DNA of 64,000 bases from Eudromia elegans. Its lineage: Eukaryota > Chordata > Aves > Tinamiformes > Tinamidae. A program made the position numbers and the translations under genes. The DNA lies in assembly GCA_003342815.1 (NCBI GenBank), contig PTEX01000060.1, forward strand, positions 1,004,244 to 1,068,243, in the 5' to 3' direction. The notes beneath the pieces were generated by a model that made no database searches, was not told the DNA's origin, and worked only from the letters and a program-made list of their open reading frames with translations. Of the stretch, positions 37,320 to 48,707 are shown piece by piece (the stretch's first letter is position 1; every line of letters begins with the position of its first letter).

Positions 37320-38048
37320 GCAACTTTGATACAAAACTAGGAGGAGAGGTTGAATAGCCAAGATGATTTTGCTGCCTTTCAGAGGGACCTTAACAGGCTG
37401 GACAAGTGGGTCAGTAGGAACTATGAAGTTCAATAATGGGAAATGTCAAATTCCAGAGGAATAACCCCACATACTGGCTTGAGGGCATGCATCTGAAAAG
37501 CAGCTTTGCAGAAAATGAGCTAGGAGTCCTGAAGGATGAAAGGCTGACCACAAGCCAGGAATGCACCTTTTCAGAAAATGAGTCCAACAGAAATCTGGGG
37601 TGCATTAGGAAGAGAGTTGCCAGTAGGCTGAGGGGAGGTGATAGTCCCACTCTACTTGGCCCTAGTGAGTCTGCATCTAGACTGCTGTGTCCAGTTCTGG
37701 GCTTCCTAGTACAAGGATGACATGGACATACTGGAGGGATTGCAGAAAAGGGCCATGAAAATGGTTAAGGGCTTCAAGCGTCTCTCATGCAAGGAGAGGC
37801 TGAGAGTGCTGGGGCTCTTTAGGGTGGAGAAGAGAAGGCTCAGAGGGCTCACTTAAACATAAGAAAATGTTTTTCTAACTATAATGGTGGTTAAACCATG
37901 GAAAAAGTTACCCAGAGAGACTGTGAAGTCTCTATCCTTGGAGACATTGGAAAAATGACTAGACAAACTTGCTCTAGCTGACATTACTTTGAGTACAAGG
38001 TTGGTCTAGACCATTTCCAGAGGTCCCCTCAACGGTCTGTGACTCTGC
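37320..38048 (+). mobile_element. CR1 LINE, ORF2 C-terminal half and 3' end, plus strand (copy F)
   Basis: The DNA follows CR1 from just after the FADD box (GATACAAAACTAGGAGGAG near 37329) through blocks matching AAIQRDLDRLE, KFNKVKCRV-type, LESSSAEKDLGVL, VRPHLEYCVQFW and RATKMI-GLEHLS. It then reaches the 3' UTR with GGTCTAGACC and a worn octamer tail (CTGTGACTCTG). Frame shifts and an internal deletion after about 37850 show an inactive, moderately old copy. Its open frame at 37436-37720 is part of ORF2 and not a host gene. Confidence 0.92.
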
Positions 38049-41000
38049 TCTGCTCAGCCAAGCACTCTGCCTAGTGGCATCTGCTCTGTTCCAGCAAACA
38101 GAGCTACTAGTTGTTTCTTCCAAACCCCACACTTCCAGGAATAGCACCTGTTTTTCCAGTTAATGAGAGTGCATGTAGCATATGGGATTGCTCAAGGGTG
38201 TTGTTGTTCAAAGAAGAATTCTTAATTCTTACTTTCCCCAAAGACCTTTGTATCACATAATTGTGAGCTATTTCTTTAGGCTAAGGAGAACATATATTCA
38301 AGGAAATTTAGATGTAATTAATTGTTCCTAATACTAGCACATATAAAAATTATTAAATATCTTGAATTTGTATTACATAGTCCCTTTAAACAACGACGCT
38401 ACAAATATTATCACATAAAAATCTCAAACTGAAGAAGCTTTGCATCTGATTTTGTACATTCTGTTACCTAGATGTGCCCCCAAAAGTTACACTTCTCTTC
38501 CATCTTCATTTCTCCTGCTTTTCACTTTTAGCCTTAGACAATCAGCCTTAGATTAATTTAAGAATAAATCAAGTTATGCTTGAAAGAATATCTTCCTGAC
38601 TGTATGCCCTAAGATCCTGTCTGCCCTCACCTCAGCAAAGATAAAAGTTCTATCACTTTAGTGAAAGCAGAATTAACATATTATAACAAGAAGTTTTTGG
38701 GAACAGAGTGCTTTTACTATTTGCACAGCACCAGACACAATGACAGATGGCTTTGACGGATGGAAATGTCCCTCAGAGATAATACTGTTTGTAAATGACC
38801 CTGTGTCATTTACAGTTCTCTGAAGATGTCAAAACTATCACTGGCCAGTAACCCACACTGTCTGCTGATCCATCAGAAGGAGAATTATCCTCTCCACTGT
38901 GTCTCCTGGATGCCTGTTGTCTCCGGATCTAAAAAATGATGCATCCTATCTAAATATTACTATAATATTTGATTTCCTTTTTCTTGAAGTACAATGTGGG
39001 GTTTAGAGACCTGTGACCACTGCTAATTCTCTTTATGATTACAGCAGTAGTGAGAGATATATGGGGAGGATTTTAGTGCAGCAGTTCACTTAAGGACTAT
39101 TAAACAAACAATAACAACAACAACAGCAACAACAAAACAATTGCTTTCCATATTGTCAGTCTTTAAGTAGTAGGTAAATAAATATCTCCTGTCTGATTTG
39201 GTCATGAGCATATGTTTAAGCTTTTTGCATCACTGAATGAAGAAATACAGTCTCTAGCACTGGATAACTGGTATCTTCTTTCCTTTTTTCTTCCCACTCT
39301 TCCTATGCCAAGTGTGTTTACAGGGCATTATTCTCCTTTCAAGATTGCTGAGAGGAAAGGCCTTGTATGCCGAACACGGAACTGGGATTTATGTAATTTA
39401 GATCTATTTTATGACTCAAAGAAAGTCATCCTGACTTTTTTGACCTCAAGTCTTTATCTATAAGTATGATGTGGGACAATAAACTTTATGCCTACTTTTG
39501 ATATAACTTTTTGGAGTTTTATCATGCTGTGATTCTGCCTACACAGCATTTTACTAGTAGAGGTGAGGACCTGCTGCTCAAGCCTCAAGCATAACCAGAA
39601 GAGTTATATCTATGTTCTGAGATGACTAGAAGGTATTTGATTTCAAGAAGACTCATTTCTTCAAGACTCATTTAATATATTTGGGCTTCATGCAGTGTTA
39701 GCAGTAGATGCATGGCATCTGTTAAGAGATGGTTCTGCTCTGGTCTTGTTGGTTTGAAGTGTTGACAGAGTCTGTTCCTGCTTGCCAGCTCTCTAGCAGG
39801 CATACCCAATGTGTTCACATAGACCAGCACAGGGCAGTTCCAATGTCAGTCAGTACCACTGTATTACAGGTAGCATCTGCAAAGCAAATAGTAACCTGAT
39901 CTTTGGGGCAAAACACATTTTTTTCTAAGTCTACAAATTACTCTGCATTTCAGGGGGTTCAGTTTCTGTTGCTAGCCTCCTTTGTGTTTTCCTATTGAGG
40001 AACACCTACAGTAGTACCATTTTCCCTCTACATCTCATGGTAAGAAAACACTTTTTATTCAGATTGGTAAACAGAAAACATGTTTTTTTTTTCAAAAACA
40101 CTCTTCTAATCTGCAATGCTAGAGTGTACATATGTAGTCTCAGGGTAAAACAGCAAGCTATGGATTCCTGGTGGGTGGAGGTGATCAGTGAAACCTGAAA
40201 ATGAATCTTTTCCTGTAACATTTAATATAGAAGAGGATGTGTAAGAGACTTACTTGGAAGGCAGACAACTGGGGACAATATTTCTAGAAAAGTGTTGAAA
40301 TTCAACTTATTTCATTTGTATTTTTCTGCTATGGATCAAGTTTGATCTTCCTCAGACATCTTTCAGTCTTTATCAAGAAAAGAGTCTAGTATCAAAATAC
40401 TACCTAGCTATTATTCTTAAGGAGTTCTCATAACTGCTATTTGTTTCTTCCTGAAATATTGCTATACGCTCCTCTGCACCATTTGCAACATTTTAATTGG
40501 ATTGGTCAAAACACATCTTAGATTACACTGAAGGATCTCTGTGAAGGTTGTTGGAAATGGAACTAGTCATAGTTCATGCAGTTTATTAATCAGATAAATC
40601 TTCAGGAGTGGGTCCAAAATCTATCTGTTCTTTCAAATTTTGCAGTGAAAAACCCACTTATTGTTTTAGCAACAGTAATGCTTCCACAGAGGATGTGCAA
40701 TTCATATGCCAAGTGAGCAATAAATAATCAGTCACAAGGATCTCTTGCTTCAGAATGAAGCATTCTTGATAGTAATAATAATTAAATCAATGTGGATGTG
40801 GCTTTCTCACAGAAAATTAAAATTACATATCAAAAGTTTTTACTTTCTGAGTAAACTTAGGTTCTTGTGAAGGAAGAATGAAAAGTTCAGATTTGGACCA
40901 TGGACAGTTTGACAGTTTTGCAGATCAAAGAATTGTGTGAAGAAAATCATTCTGAGAAGAAAGGAATGACTCCCCTATTAAAATACAAGTGGTTTTAACG

Positions 41001-41869
41001 GAAAAAGTCAATCTTTTCTAATTCGAAGCTATTGAAGATAGCAGTAATTTCAGTTCCACGTTGTTATATGCGTTCCTGATGGAGGTAAGGCTATTATTTA
41101 GAAATCTAAATTGCATTTTAATGGTTCCATATTGATAGGACATACTGTTGAGAAGTATTGTTATAGTGTTGAAGTTTACTTAAAACTTTTGTTCTTTTCT
41201 TTTGTCCTCTTCGCTAGTAACTTTTCCAGCTTTGACTGCATTTCAAACACATTGCTGAAGAGAGATGTTGAAGACAGGCAATGAAACTTAACAGGTATCG
41301 ATGAGACTGTTGTATACTGATGTAGCGTATAAAGCTGTAGTTTTCTATACAATGTGTTCAAATGTGAGGAAAGATAGATTATCAGAGTAAATTAAGGATC
41401 TTTATATCAGGATGAGAATTATTATGAGAAGACTTCTGAAATGAGAAGTTACTGCCTACTATCTGAATTTTCCATAGTTTTCAGGGGGTCCATGTCTCTG
41501 TTTAGCCTGTTAGCAGATTGTCTTAGCCAAACTAAAGCTTAACTCTTAAAATAAAGGAGCAGTAGTGAAGTTCAAGTGAAACACGGAATTACTGAAGAGA
41601 ACTAGAACCTCACTGAGTCTCTTTAGGTCAGCAATCTACAGACAAGCAACAGTGGGAAAAGAAGAAAGAATTCTGTTCTTAAAGTGAAAAAAATAAAAGG
41701 GGAAAATAAGCAGATAAAAAGAGGAAAAGTGTATTTCATGAAAAATACTGGCTATGAAGTAACAGCAGATTTCAGCAGTCAAAGTGATTCCACTACTGCG
41801 AAACAGGACCTAAAAAAAAATGTTTTTATATTGTCCTGTGTGTGAGTATGCACCTATTTTCCAAGTACA
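38049..41869. other. unique AT-rich non-coding sequence
   Basis: No gene recognised. A CAA-rich simple repeat lies at 39102-39140. Otherwise only short unrelated open frames are present. Confidence 0.5.
39102..39140. repeat. (CAA)n simple repeat
   Basis: Imperfect CAA and CAAA units run for about 39 nt, interrupted once by CAG. Confidence 0.9.
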
Positions 41870-42291
41870 AGAAAGTGTGTACTGGAGCAAGTCCAGCAAT
41901 GGACCACAAAGATGATTAAGAGTGAAACATTTGTCATATGAAGAGAGAGATGAAAGAGCTGGGACTGTTCAGCCTAGACAAAAGAAGGTTCAGAAGGACC
42001 TTATTAAAGTGTATAAATGCCTGATGGGAGAGTGTAAAGATGATGGGGCCAGGCTGTTCTCAGTGGAGTCAGTGACTGAAACACCAACTGAAACACATGA
42101 AGCTCTCTCTGAAACTAAGAAAATAGTTTTTCTTTGTGATGGTGGCTCTGCAGTTTCTGAAGAGATTGTGGAGTCTTATTCCTTGGAGATATTCAAAATC
42201 GATTTGAACATGATCTCAGTTAACCTGCTTTAGCTGGACTAGGTGATCTCAAGCAGTCCGTTTCCACCTCAACTGTTCCATGATTCTGTGA
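41870..42291 (+). mobile_element. CR1 LINE 3' part, plus strand (copy G)
   Basis: An open frame at 41922-42233 begins MKHLSYEERDERAGTVQPRQ and continues KKVQKDLIKVYKCLMGECKD followed by DGARLFSVES. This is the C-terminal part of CR1 ORF2 with frame drift; the family form is LSYEERLRELGLF... LINVYKYL. It is followed by the UTR block TTTAGCTGGACTAGGTGATC and a worn ATTCTGTG-type end. The CR1 3' hairpin region is reduced, with no GC hairpin comparable to those of copies A, D and H. Upstream, CTGGAGCAAGTCCAGCAATG marks the 5' truncation near 41870. Confidence 0.93.
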
Positions 42292-42497
42292 AATACAAAT
42301 CGACAACTTTGTAAACTAAATCTTGTTGTTTAGGACAGTCATTCCCAATTGGTATCTCTTTGTATATTAGTATTTTCTTCCAAAATTGCTGTGAAGTGAT
42401 TTAATAGACCCAAAGCAGATCTTGGGAAACCTGGGCTAGAACACTACAAAATAACTCAGGGTACCATAGCAAAATATTTCTCTACATATATCAGGGG

Positions 42498-42514
42498 AAA
42501 AAAAAAAAAAAAAA
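42498..42514. repeat. poly-A tract
   Basis: Uninterrupted run of about 17 A after CAGGGG. No retroposon body was recognised next to it. Confidence 0.9.
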
Positions 42515-44158
42515 GTCAGTTCTCATTTTCTCTAGTTTTTCACCAGACACTGCTAATATCGGGCTAACATTCCTGTAATAGAGAGCTGTATTTTAGTGAC
42601 CAGTTTTTCTTTTGCCAAAAAAGCAAAGGGATAGGATTGACCTTCCAACTAGTCTGGACTTGGATATGAGATCCAGTCTTCTGTAACTTATTTTCCTTTG
42701 TGAGATGATGAGTACTGTGACCTGACTAGGATGATGTGTCCCACATTTGGTCAGACACGCAAAAAGCTCTCCTACTTTTCTTCATTTTGAAGACTGCATC
42801 TCCAGCCTCAAAGAGAAAATGGCAAACATTCCTGTTGCTTCTAGAAACAGAGCTAGAGGAGCTGTGGCTCCAGCCAGTCATTTGCACCCAAAAACATAAG
42901 AGGGAGAGCTGTTATAGTTTACAACAGTATTTCTTTATTCCCAGAATGCAGATACTAGGTCTCTTTATCAAAATTCATCCTCTGGTTTAGACACAGAAAA
43001 ATTCAGTGTATGAAGCCTCTTATGCACTGAGGCGAAGTGGAAGAAGAGTGAAGCCACCCGTGGACCTAGTATTACCCAAGTTACCAGAAATTCATACGAA
43101 TCAGGTATTCCACCAGTGATGTGCTAATCAGATCCCTGAATTGTTTTAGTATGTGAGTGGGCACTGCAACCAGTTTGCCCTTATAGCCCTGCTGGCACAG
43201 GTGTAAACACAATGCTTGCAAAGTATCTATCTCTGTCTCCAAAGAAAGCATCAAAATGTAATTGATGAACTGAGCCAGATTCACAGGAGCAGACCTGTCT
43301 TTCACCGACGAAGGCCTAAAGAGACTTGGGTGGATTAAAGCAGTTACAAAGAGGCAAAACAGGATGTCCTGGTAGACCCAGTAGTAACAAGGCATTTAGG
43401 AAACCTCCCTTCTATTCCTTGTTTTGCTAAAGGTCTGTTGTTTATGACCTTGGAGAAGTTGTTTTATTTCTTTTTTTTCTCCGAGAAAAACAGGATAATC
43501 TCTGTGGGTTTGTGAAAGTCTCTCACGTAATTTGTCCTGACCTCTGTTGCCTCTCCTTTCACAGAGATTTTATTCTTTGCCTTCAGTAAAAGGGTCAGGT
43601 AGATATCAGTACCTTCTCAGAGGCCTTGCACTGCCTCTCTCTTTTCTATTCCACTGGGTAGTCTGTACCCTGCAGAAAGAAACAATCCATACTTGCCAGA
43701 AAGACAAATACAAAACCAAAACACTTCTATTTGCTTGGGTTAAATGTGTAGATCTTGAATTGGTCCATTTAAACATTACAATACCAAAACTAGTCATCAG
43801 TTCTTCTGGATAATGTTAGAAACTGTCTTTTCAAAAGCTAACAATGGTATAGTAGTGTGAAAGTAATGAGCAGTGACAAATTATTTGTGCTATTTCCAAG
43901 GGAAACTGTTGGCATTAACTTGATGCAGAGTCTTTGTTACTTTATGAATAAAAATGCAGTTAATATATTATACACCATGTGTCTTCCAACCCTACCCAGA
44001 ACCTAATTACACTTTATGGAAAGTTAAGTAGGCAGTAAACTAAGTGGTATGGAAAATGCATACAGTAAAACTCCTCTGGCAGCAAACACTGAACAGTTGT
44101 TTTGTCCTTCTACTTTGGAAAACTTTGTAATTAGTGCTTAGTGCTACCGAGAGATCCA

Positions 44159-44174
44159 CTGTGTAATTACACAG
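44159..44174. repeat. perfect 16-nt palindrome
   Basis: CTGTGTAATTACACAG is its own reverse complement, centred on the homeodomain-type core TAATTA. It could be a paired binding site or chance. Confidence 0.9.
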
Positions 44175-46720
44175 CTCAGCAATAATGGCACCAGTTACTG
44201 TGCAAATACAAGACACGACAGGATATTAGAACAAATGTTAACAACAGTAACAGAGAAACAAGACAAGAACCAGTACTGGGCCGGGCTGTCAATCTTACCA
44301 AAATGAGAGTCATATGGAAGTTAGTTCCTGGTTGTTTATCTAGCAGGGAAGTATTAGGGTAGTGGTTCTGTCGCTGTCCCGGATCAGACACGGTACTGTC
44401 CCAAAGGCCCAGAGGAAAATCAGGCTGGTTTGGAAGGAGTTTGGAAGGAGTGATGTCATCAGTTGACGAGGAGAGGGAATGTTAGGTCTGTTCAGCAGCA
44501 CGACCAGTTTTCTGACTGATGCTGCACTGGGAAGTGGGCTGCGGGATGTGCAGCCCTAGTGGGACTGGAACAAAACTTGTGCTTTAAAAGCAACCTATTG
44601 GAAGCACTTATAGAATTCATGTTACTGGAGTACCTGAACATCTCACAAACATTACTAAATCTACTGTCCAAATACCTTTATAGGGTGTTGTGACTTAGGT
44701 ATTTCACCAGACCTTTCTGTGCCATAATCCTTGACTAGAAATTCCCGTCCTGGTTTAGGGGGAGAGATAAGCCCTTCTAAATGAGATTCCCACTGTTCAG
44801 TGAGGTGCGTGAGGAGGAGCTGAAGCTACCATGTGAAGTGATGAGGAAAACAGAATAGTTTACGGAGAGAAATGGGTCTGTATTTCAATACTGGATTATA
44901 GGAAAGCTCTTCAATCTGACTGAGATTCACAGACTATATTTTCATTTCTGAAGGTATCTCTACATCAACTCTAGTCTTTGCAGTAAAATAGATGCCAAGT
45001 TGTGTCAGCTAGAGCTGAAAACATTTTCAGATGGCTTAGCTATTTTTTTTCTACTGTTGTGTGTAGACTGTATGTCCTCTGCCATGCCTTTCAGGAATGA
45101 AACAGAGGTCATCCTTTTTATTTTATAACAGTGGCCATACTCGTTCTCTTATCCACACTAGTTTCCTCACACATTTACACTTGATCAATAATCCATGTAC
45201 TGTGCTGATGGGAAAAACAAGCCCTAAGCTCACACGCTGTTGAGGAAGTGCATCCCTATGCTTTTTATCTACCAGTAAATATAACAAACACCAAGCCTGC
45301 AGCTATTTCCTACACCTCCTGCTGAAATTGTACTGAACTCCAAAAACAAAGTAGGTTGCACAGGATGGGAGCCAAGCAGAAGATGGAAACTTGGTTCCGT
45401 AGCTCTGCGGTTGTTGCAAGAACTTGAGAATTGGACTACTGGGGTACGGAGCTGTAGGAAATGTGAAAAAAATGATTTTCACCTATGCTACCCTTTCTAG
45501 ACTTCCTTTACACATGACTATAGATTTAGTCTTTTTGTTGCTCCCTCTATCTTTCTTTGCCTTGAATTCTTTCTTTGCTAAGAAGAAGATAAATACTTAC
45601 ATTTCATGCTCCTACCCTCATGGCTAACATGGTTATTGGCATGAGTGATTTGGAAACTGGTCATCTCTTAGACTAAGAAGGACTTAAGCCTGCCTTTTTT
45701 TACGCTGCTTCTGACTTTATCTCCTTTACGTCTCCTTTCTCAGTAGTTAAAGCTCATTCTCCCAATTCAATACCCTGCAGAACACTTTCTTGAGAAGTAA
45801 CTCTCCCTTTGTACCTACAAAGCTGTTATTTCCATCTGGAAAGAAGAAAGAAGAGGAAGAAAAAAGACAATTTAAAGGGATTATTTTCTGCACTGCCCTT
45901 ATCTCAAGAAGACTTCTTTCCTTTTTCCAGCTCCTCTTTGCAAACTTCTGACTAGCCTATCATGTCATCTGCCTTATTTTTCTTACTTTACACAAATCAG
46001 ATGCTAGCAACATATCCTTTATTTCTACTCTGTTGGAACACCCACCCTTTAAGCTCTAGATTTACCTGTTGATTGTTGTGGAAAAACATCCTGGGAGTCC
46101 AAGTAACCACATTATCTAAACTATTCATCCCATCACAAGTGGGACTTGGCTTTACATCCAAATAAATAGTATTCAAGTAAACCTTGGGAGAGGGAAGATT
46201 AAATGTAAGTCTGGCTAATGCTTACCACAAGTATTTATCTTACATTAGTGTTACTATATTAAAAAAAAAATCTAAATTTTCTTAATGGGGAACTTATTTC
46301 AGAATTAGCTTAAATGAATATGTGTTTCAAACACTCTACCACTTGGTTTGGAGTTGGCTTGTGGGGTTCCATATCTGGATTTTAAGGTCATTTTTATATC
46401 TGGGGAATTATTTTTGAGATTTCTTTTCTCTTACAGATGGGAGTGGAAACTGCTGTCTCACAGCGACCATTTACTAGTTCAGACTAAATTCATCCTATCA
46501 AAATCACAATAACACTCTTAGCATGATCTCCTAGTTCATTGCAACAGAACTTTGAATATATACAACCTTTTGTCTAGCAACCCTAGTCCAAATTTTTGCC
46601 AGGCTGGTGTTTAGGCACTCATATACTTATAGCCTTAAAAAAAATCCTGAAGTCAGTGTTGGAGGAATAAATCCCTATATCAATTTTCCAGGGTTATTTT
46701 TCCAACTGTTTGGTATTACA

Positions 46721-47156
46721 GATTAGGGGTCTGGAACATCTGCCCTATGAGCACAGGCTGAAAGAGCTGGGCCTCTTCAGCCTGCAGAAGAGAAGACTGA
46801 GAGGGGACCTGATTAATGTATATAAATATCTCAAGACAGGGAGTGAGGAGGAGGAGGGGGCTGGCCTCTTCTCAGTGGTGGTCAGTGATAGAACTAGAGG
46901 AAATGGCCACAAATTGAGGCACTAAAAGTTCCACAGGAACTTGAGGAAGAATTTCTTAACAGTGAGGGTGACAGAGCACTGGAACAGGCTGCCCAGAGAG
47001 GTGGTGGAGTCTCCTTCTCTGGAGATCTTCAAAACCCGCCTGGACATCACCCTGTGCCACATGCTCTAGGGGACCCTGCGTGTGCAGGGGGGTTGGACTA
47101 GATGACCTCTAGAGGTCCCTTCCAACCCTAGCCATTCTATGATTCTATGATTCTAT
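46721..47156 (+). mobile_element. young CR1 LINE 3' end, plus strand (copy H)
   Basis: This is the best-preserved CR1 in the window. The frame running to 46925 encodes [20 protein letters not shown] then [16 protein letters not shown] and [15 protein letters not shown], the C-terminal part of CR1 ORF2. The DNA continues through the family GTGACAGAGCACTGGAACAG block, the GC hairpin at 47074-47089 (CCCTGC, GTGT loop, GCAGGG) and three terminal ATTCTATG-type octamers. It is 5'-truncated at GATTAGGGGTCTGG. No clear target-site duplication is visible, as is usual for CR1. The 3' part shows few changes, so this is probably among the more recent insertions here. Confidence 0.97.
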
Positions 47157-47577
47157 CTGTGGTAGTGCTTGCCAGCTCCAGGTTAGGTACGTTGCTGTAG
47201 TTCAGAGTTTGAGAAAATATATCCTGCCGTTCAGCGATGCTTTAATTTTACCATCCTTTCTGTAATTAGCTCATATCTTGGCTGAGATGATAGAGTAAAT
47301 TGCATGTGCCATCACCAAAAGACTCTGTTGGTGTATTCACAAATTTATGGTAAACTAAATGACCTTACCTGTGCCTATGTCTCACATCTACACCCCTACA
47401 CAAAAGCACAATTTTTTTACACACCCAATATTAAATTAATCTTTAATTGGTAAAATAGTATTGTCATATTGTTTTATACTCAGCAAGTTATTGTATAAAC
47501 CTTCAAATGTGTATTCATTCAGTCAACAGATGCTTTGAAATTTGTCTTTTCATTGTCAATTCTCCAATTTCCATTAA

Positions 47578-47632
47578 AGAGAATTTTTCTGTTGTCTTCA
47601 ATGGGAGTTTGACTAAGGCTGTTCCTGCAGAC
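47578..47632. repeat. probable relic of an ancient amniote interspersed repeat
   Basis: TGTCTTCAATGGGAGTTTGA then CTAAGGCTGTTCCTGCAG closely matches the recurrent sauropsid repeat wording TGACTTCAATGGGAGTTTTG then CCTGAGTAAGGACTGCAG. The family name is not known to me. The match is short but specific. Confidence 0.5.
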
Positions 47633-48647
47633 AATATGTCTCTTGGATGTTCCAAAAGTTAAACAAGCCAAATGTGTCATTCCATTTCCAGAGATATATA
47701 AAATATTTTCAGCCATATTTTACACATATTATCAATAAATCACTTCAGTGTAATTCCCTTTTCTCCTTCTTACCTTCTTTATCTCAGCTGTAAAGACTCA
47801 GTGATTTCACCTCATTCATTTGGTTTGGAAAGAACACTGCACATGTCCCCAGCAAATTATCCCCAGCATTTGAAATATCTGGGTATCTTGCATTCAGAAA
47901 GAGTTGTGCTATGAGACAGACCAGATCTAAATAGGGAGATAAACAGAATTTAGGTATTAGGGACTTGGGGAGAGAGAATGTTCTGATCTAACTGCTACCT
48001 CTGTTCACACTTACCCTTGTGTCTCCTGCTGGCACCTCTTGTGAGTTAATTTAAATCACTAAGCAGGCAGAGAAGTTACTGAAGAAATATGTCTGGATCA
48101 TTTAAGAGAACAATCCATGGAAAAAATAGTTGATCAAATGTTTTGAATGAACTCTGATCTGAATGTGACTTTTTCTCACATTGATTTTAAAAGGCATCAC
48201 ATGGGATGAGTTCAGAAGTGAATGTCTGTGCTCATCTCAAGTTAGGCAAGATAAATCTCACCCTAACTGTTTCTTGTTTAAGTTTTCAGAGGAACTCAGC
48301 CTGGCCATGATTCTCAGACCGTATCAGATGTGCTGACAAGACCAAACTCCTCAAATACAGACATGGCCATGGCTTTGCTTGTGAACACACCCCAAAACAG
48401 ATTTAGTGCTGGTATACAAGAGCTGGGTTATTGGCGACAGTGTGTGAGATGCCAAACTTTTCCTCCTCCTAGGCATTGCTCTTCAGCTCTGGACCTGGCT
48501 TCTCCCATAATAATACATTAATTGTTAAGGTGTGTGGTAAAAGCAGGAAAGAAATAAACCAGAGTAAAAATTAAAGAAATCACAGTAACAAGATTAAATT
48601 GCTATCTAAGTGAAAGGTTAGGAAACTTACCTGTGACTAGTGGATGT

Positions 48648-48707
48648 AAAATATATAGTGTATATTTTATGTATATTTTATGTATATTTTATGTAAAATG
48701 TATAGTG
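48648..48707. repeat. 11-nt tandem repeat inside a larger duplication
   Basis: The unit GTATATTTTAT is repeated three times without change at 48660-48692. The flanks AAAATATATAGTG (48648-48660) and AAAATGTATAGTG (48695-48707) are near-identical, so the array sits between copies of a duplicated segment. Confidence 0.85.

Larger units (their letters stand above)
42292..46720. other. unique non-coding sequence
   Basis: No host gene is recognised. An A run lies at 42498-42514. A minus-strand open frame at 43081-43395 (104 codons) has a protein-like composition but no family I know. A 27-nt sequence at 42925-42951 recurs near 50.1 kb. A perfect 16-nt palindrome lies at 44159-44174. Confidence 0.45.

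Noticed and set aside
46710-46925. 71-codon open frame as a small host gene
   Set aside because: It is the C-terminal part of CR1 ORF2 within a 5'-truncated copy.
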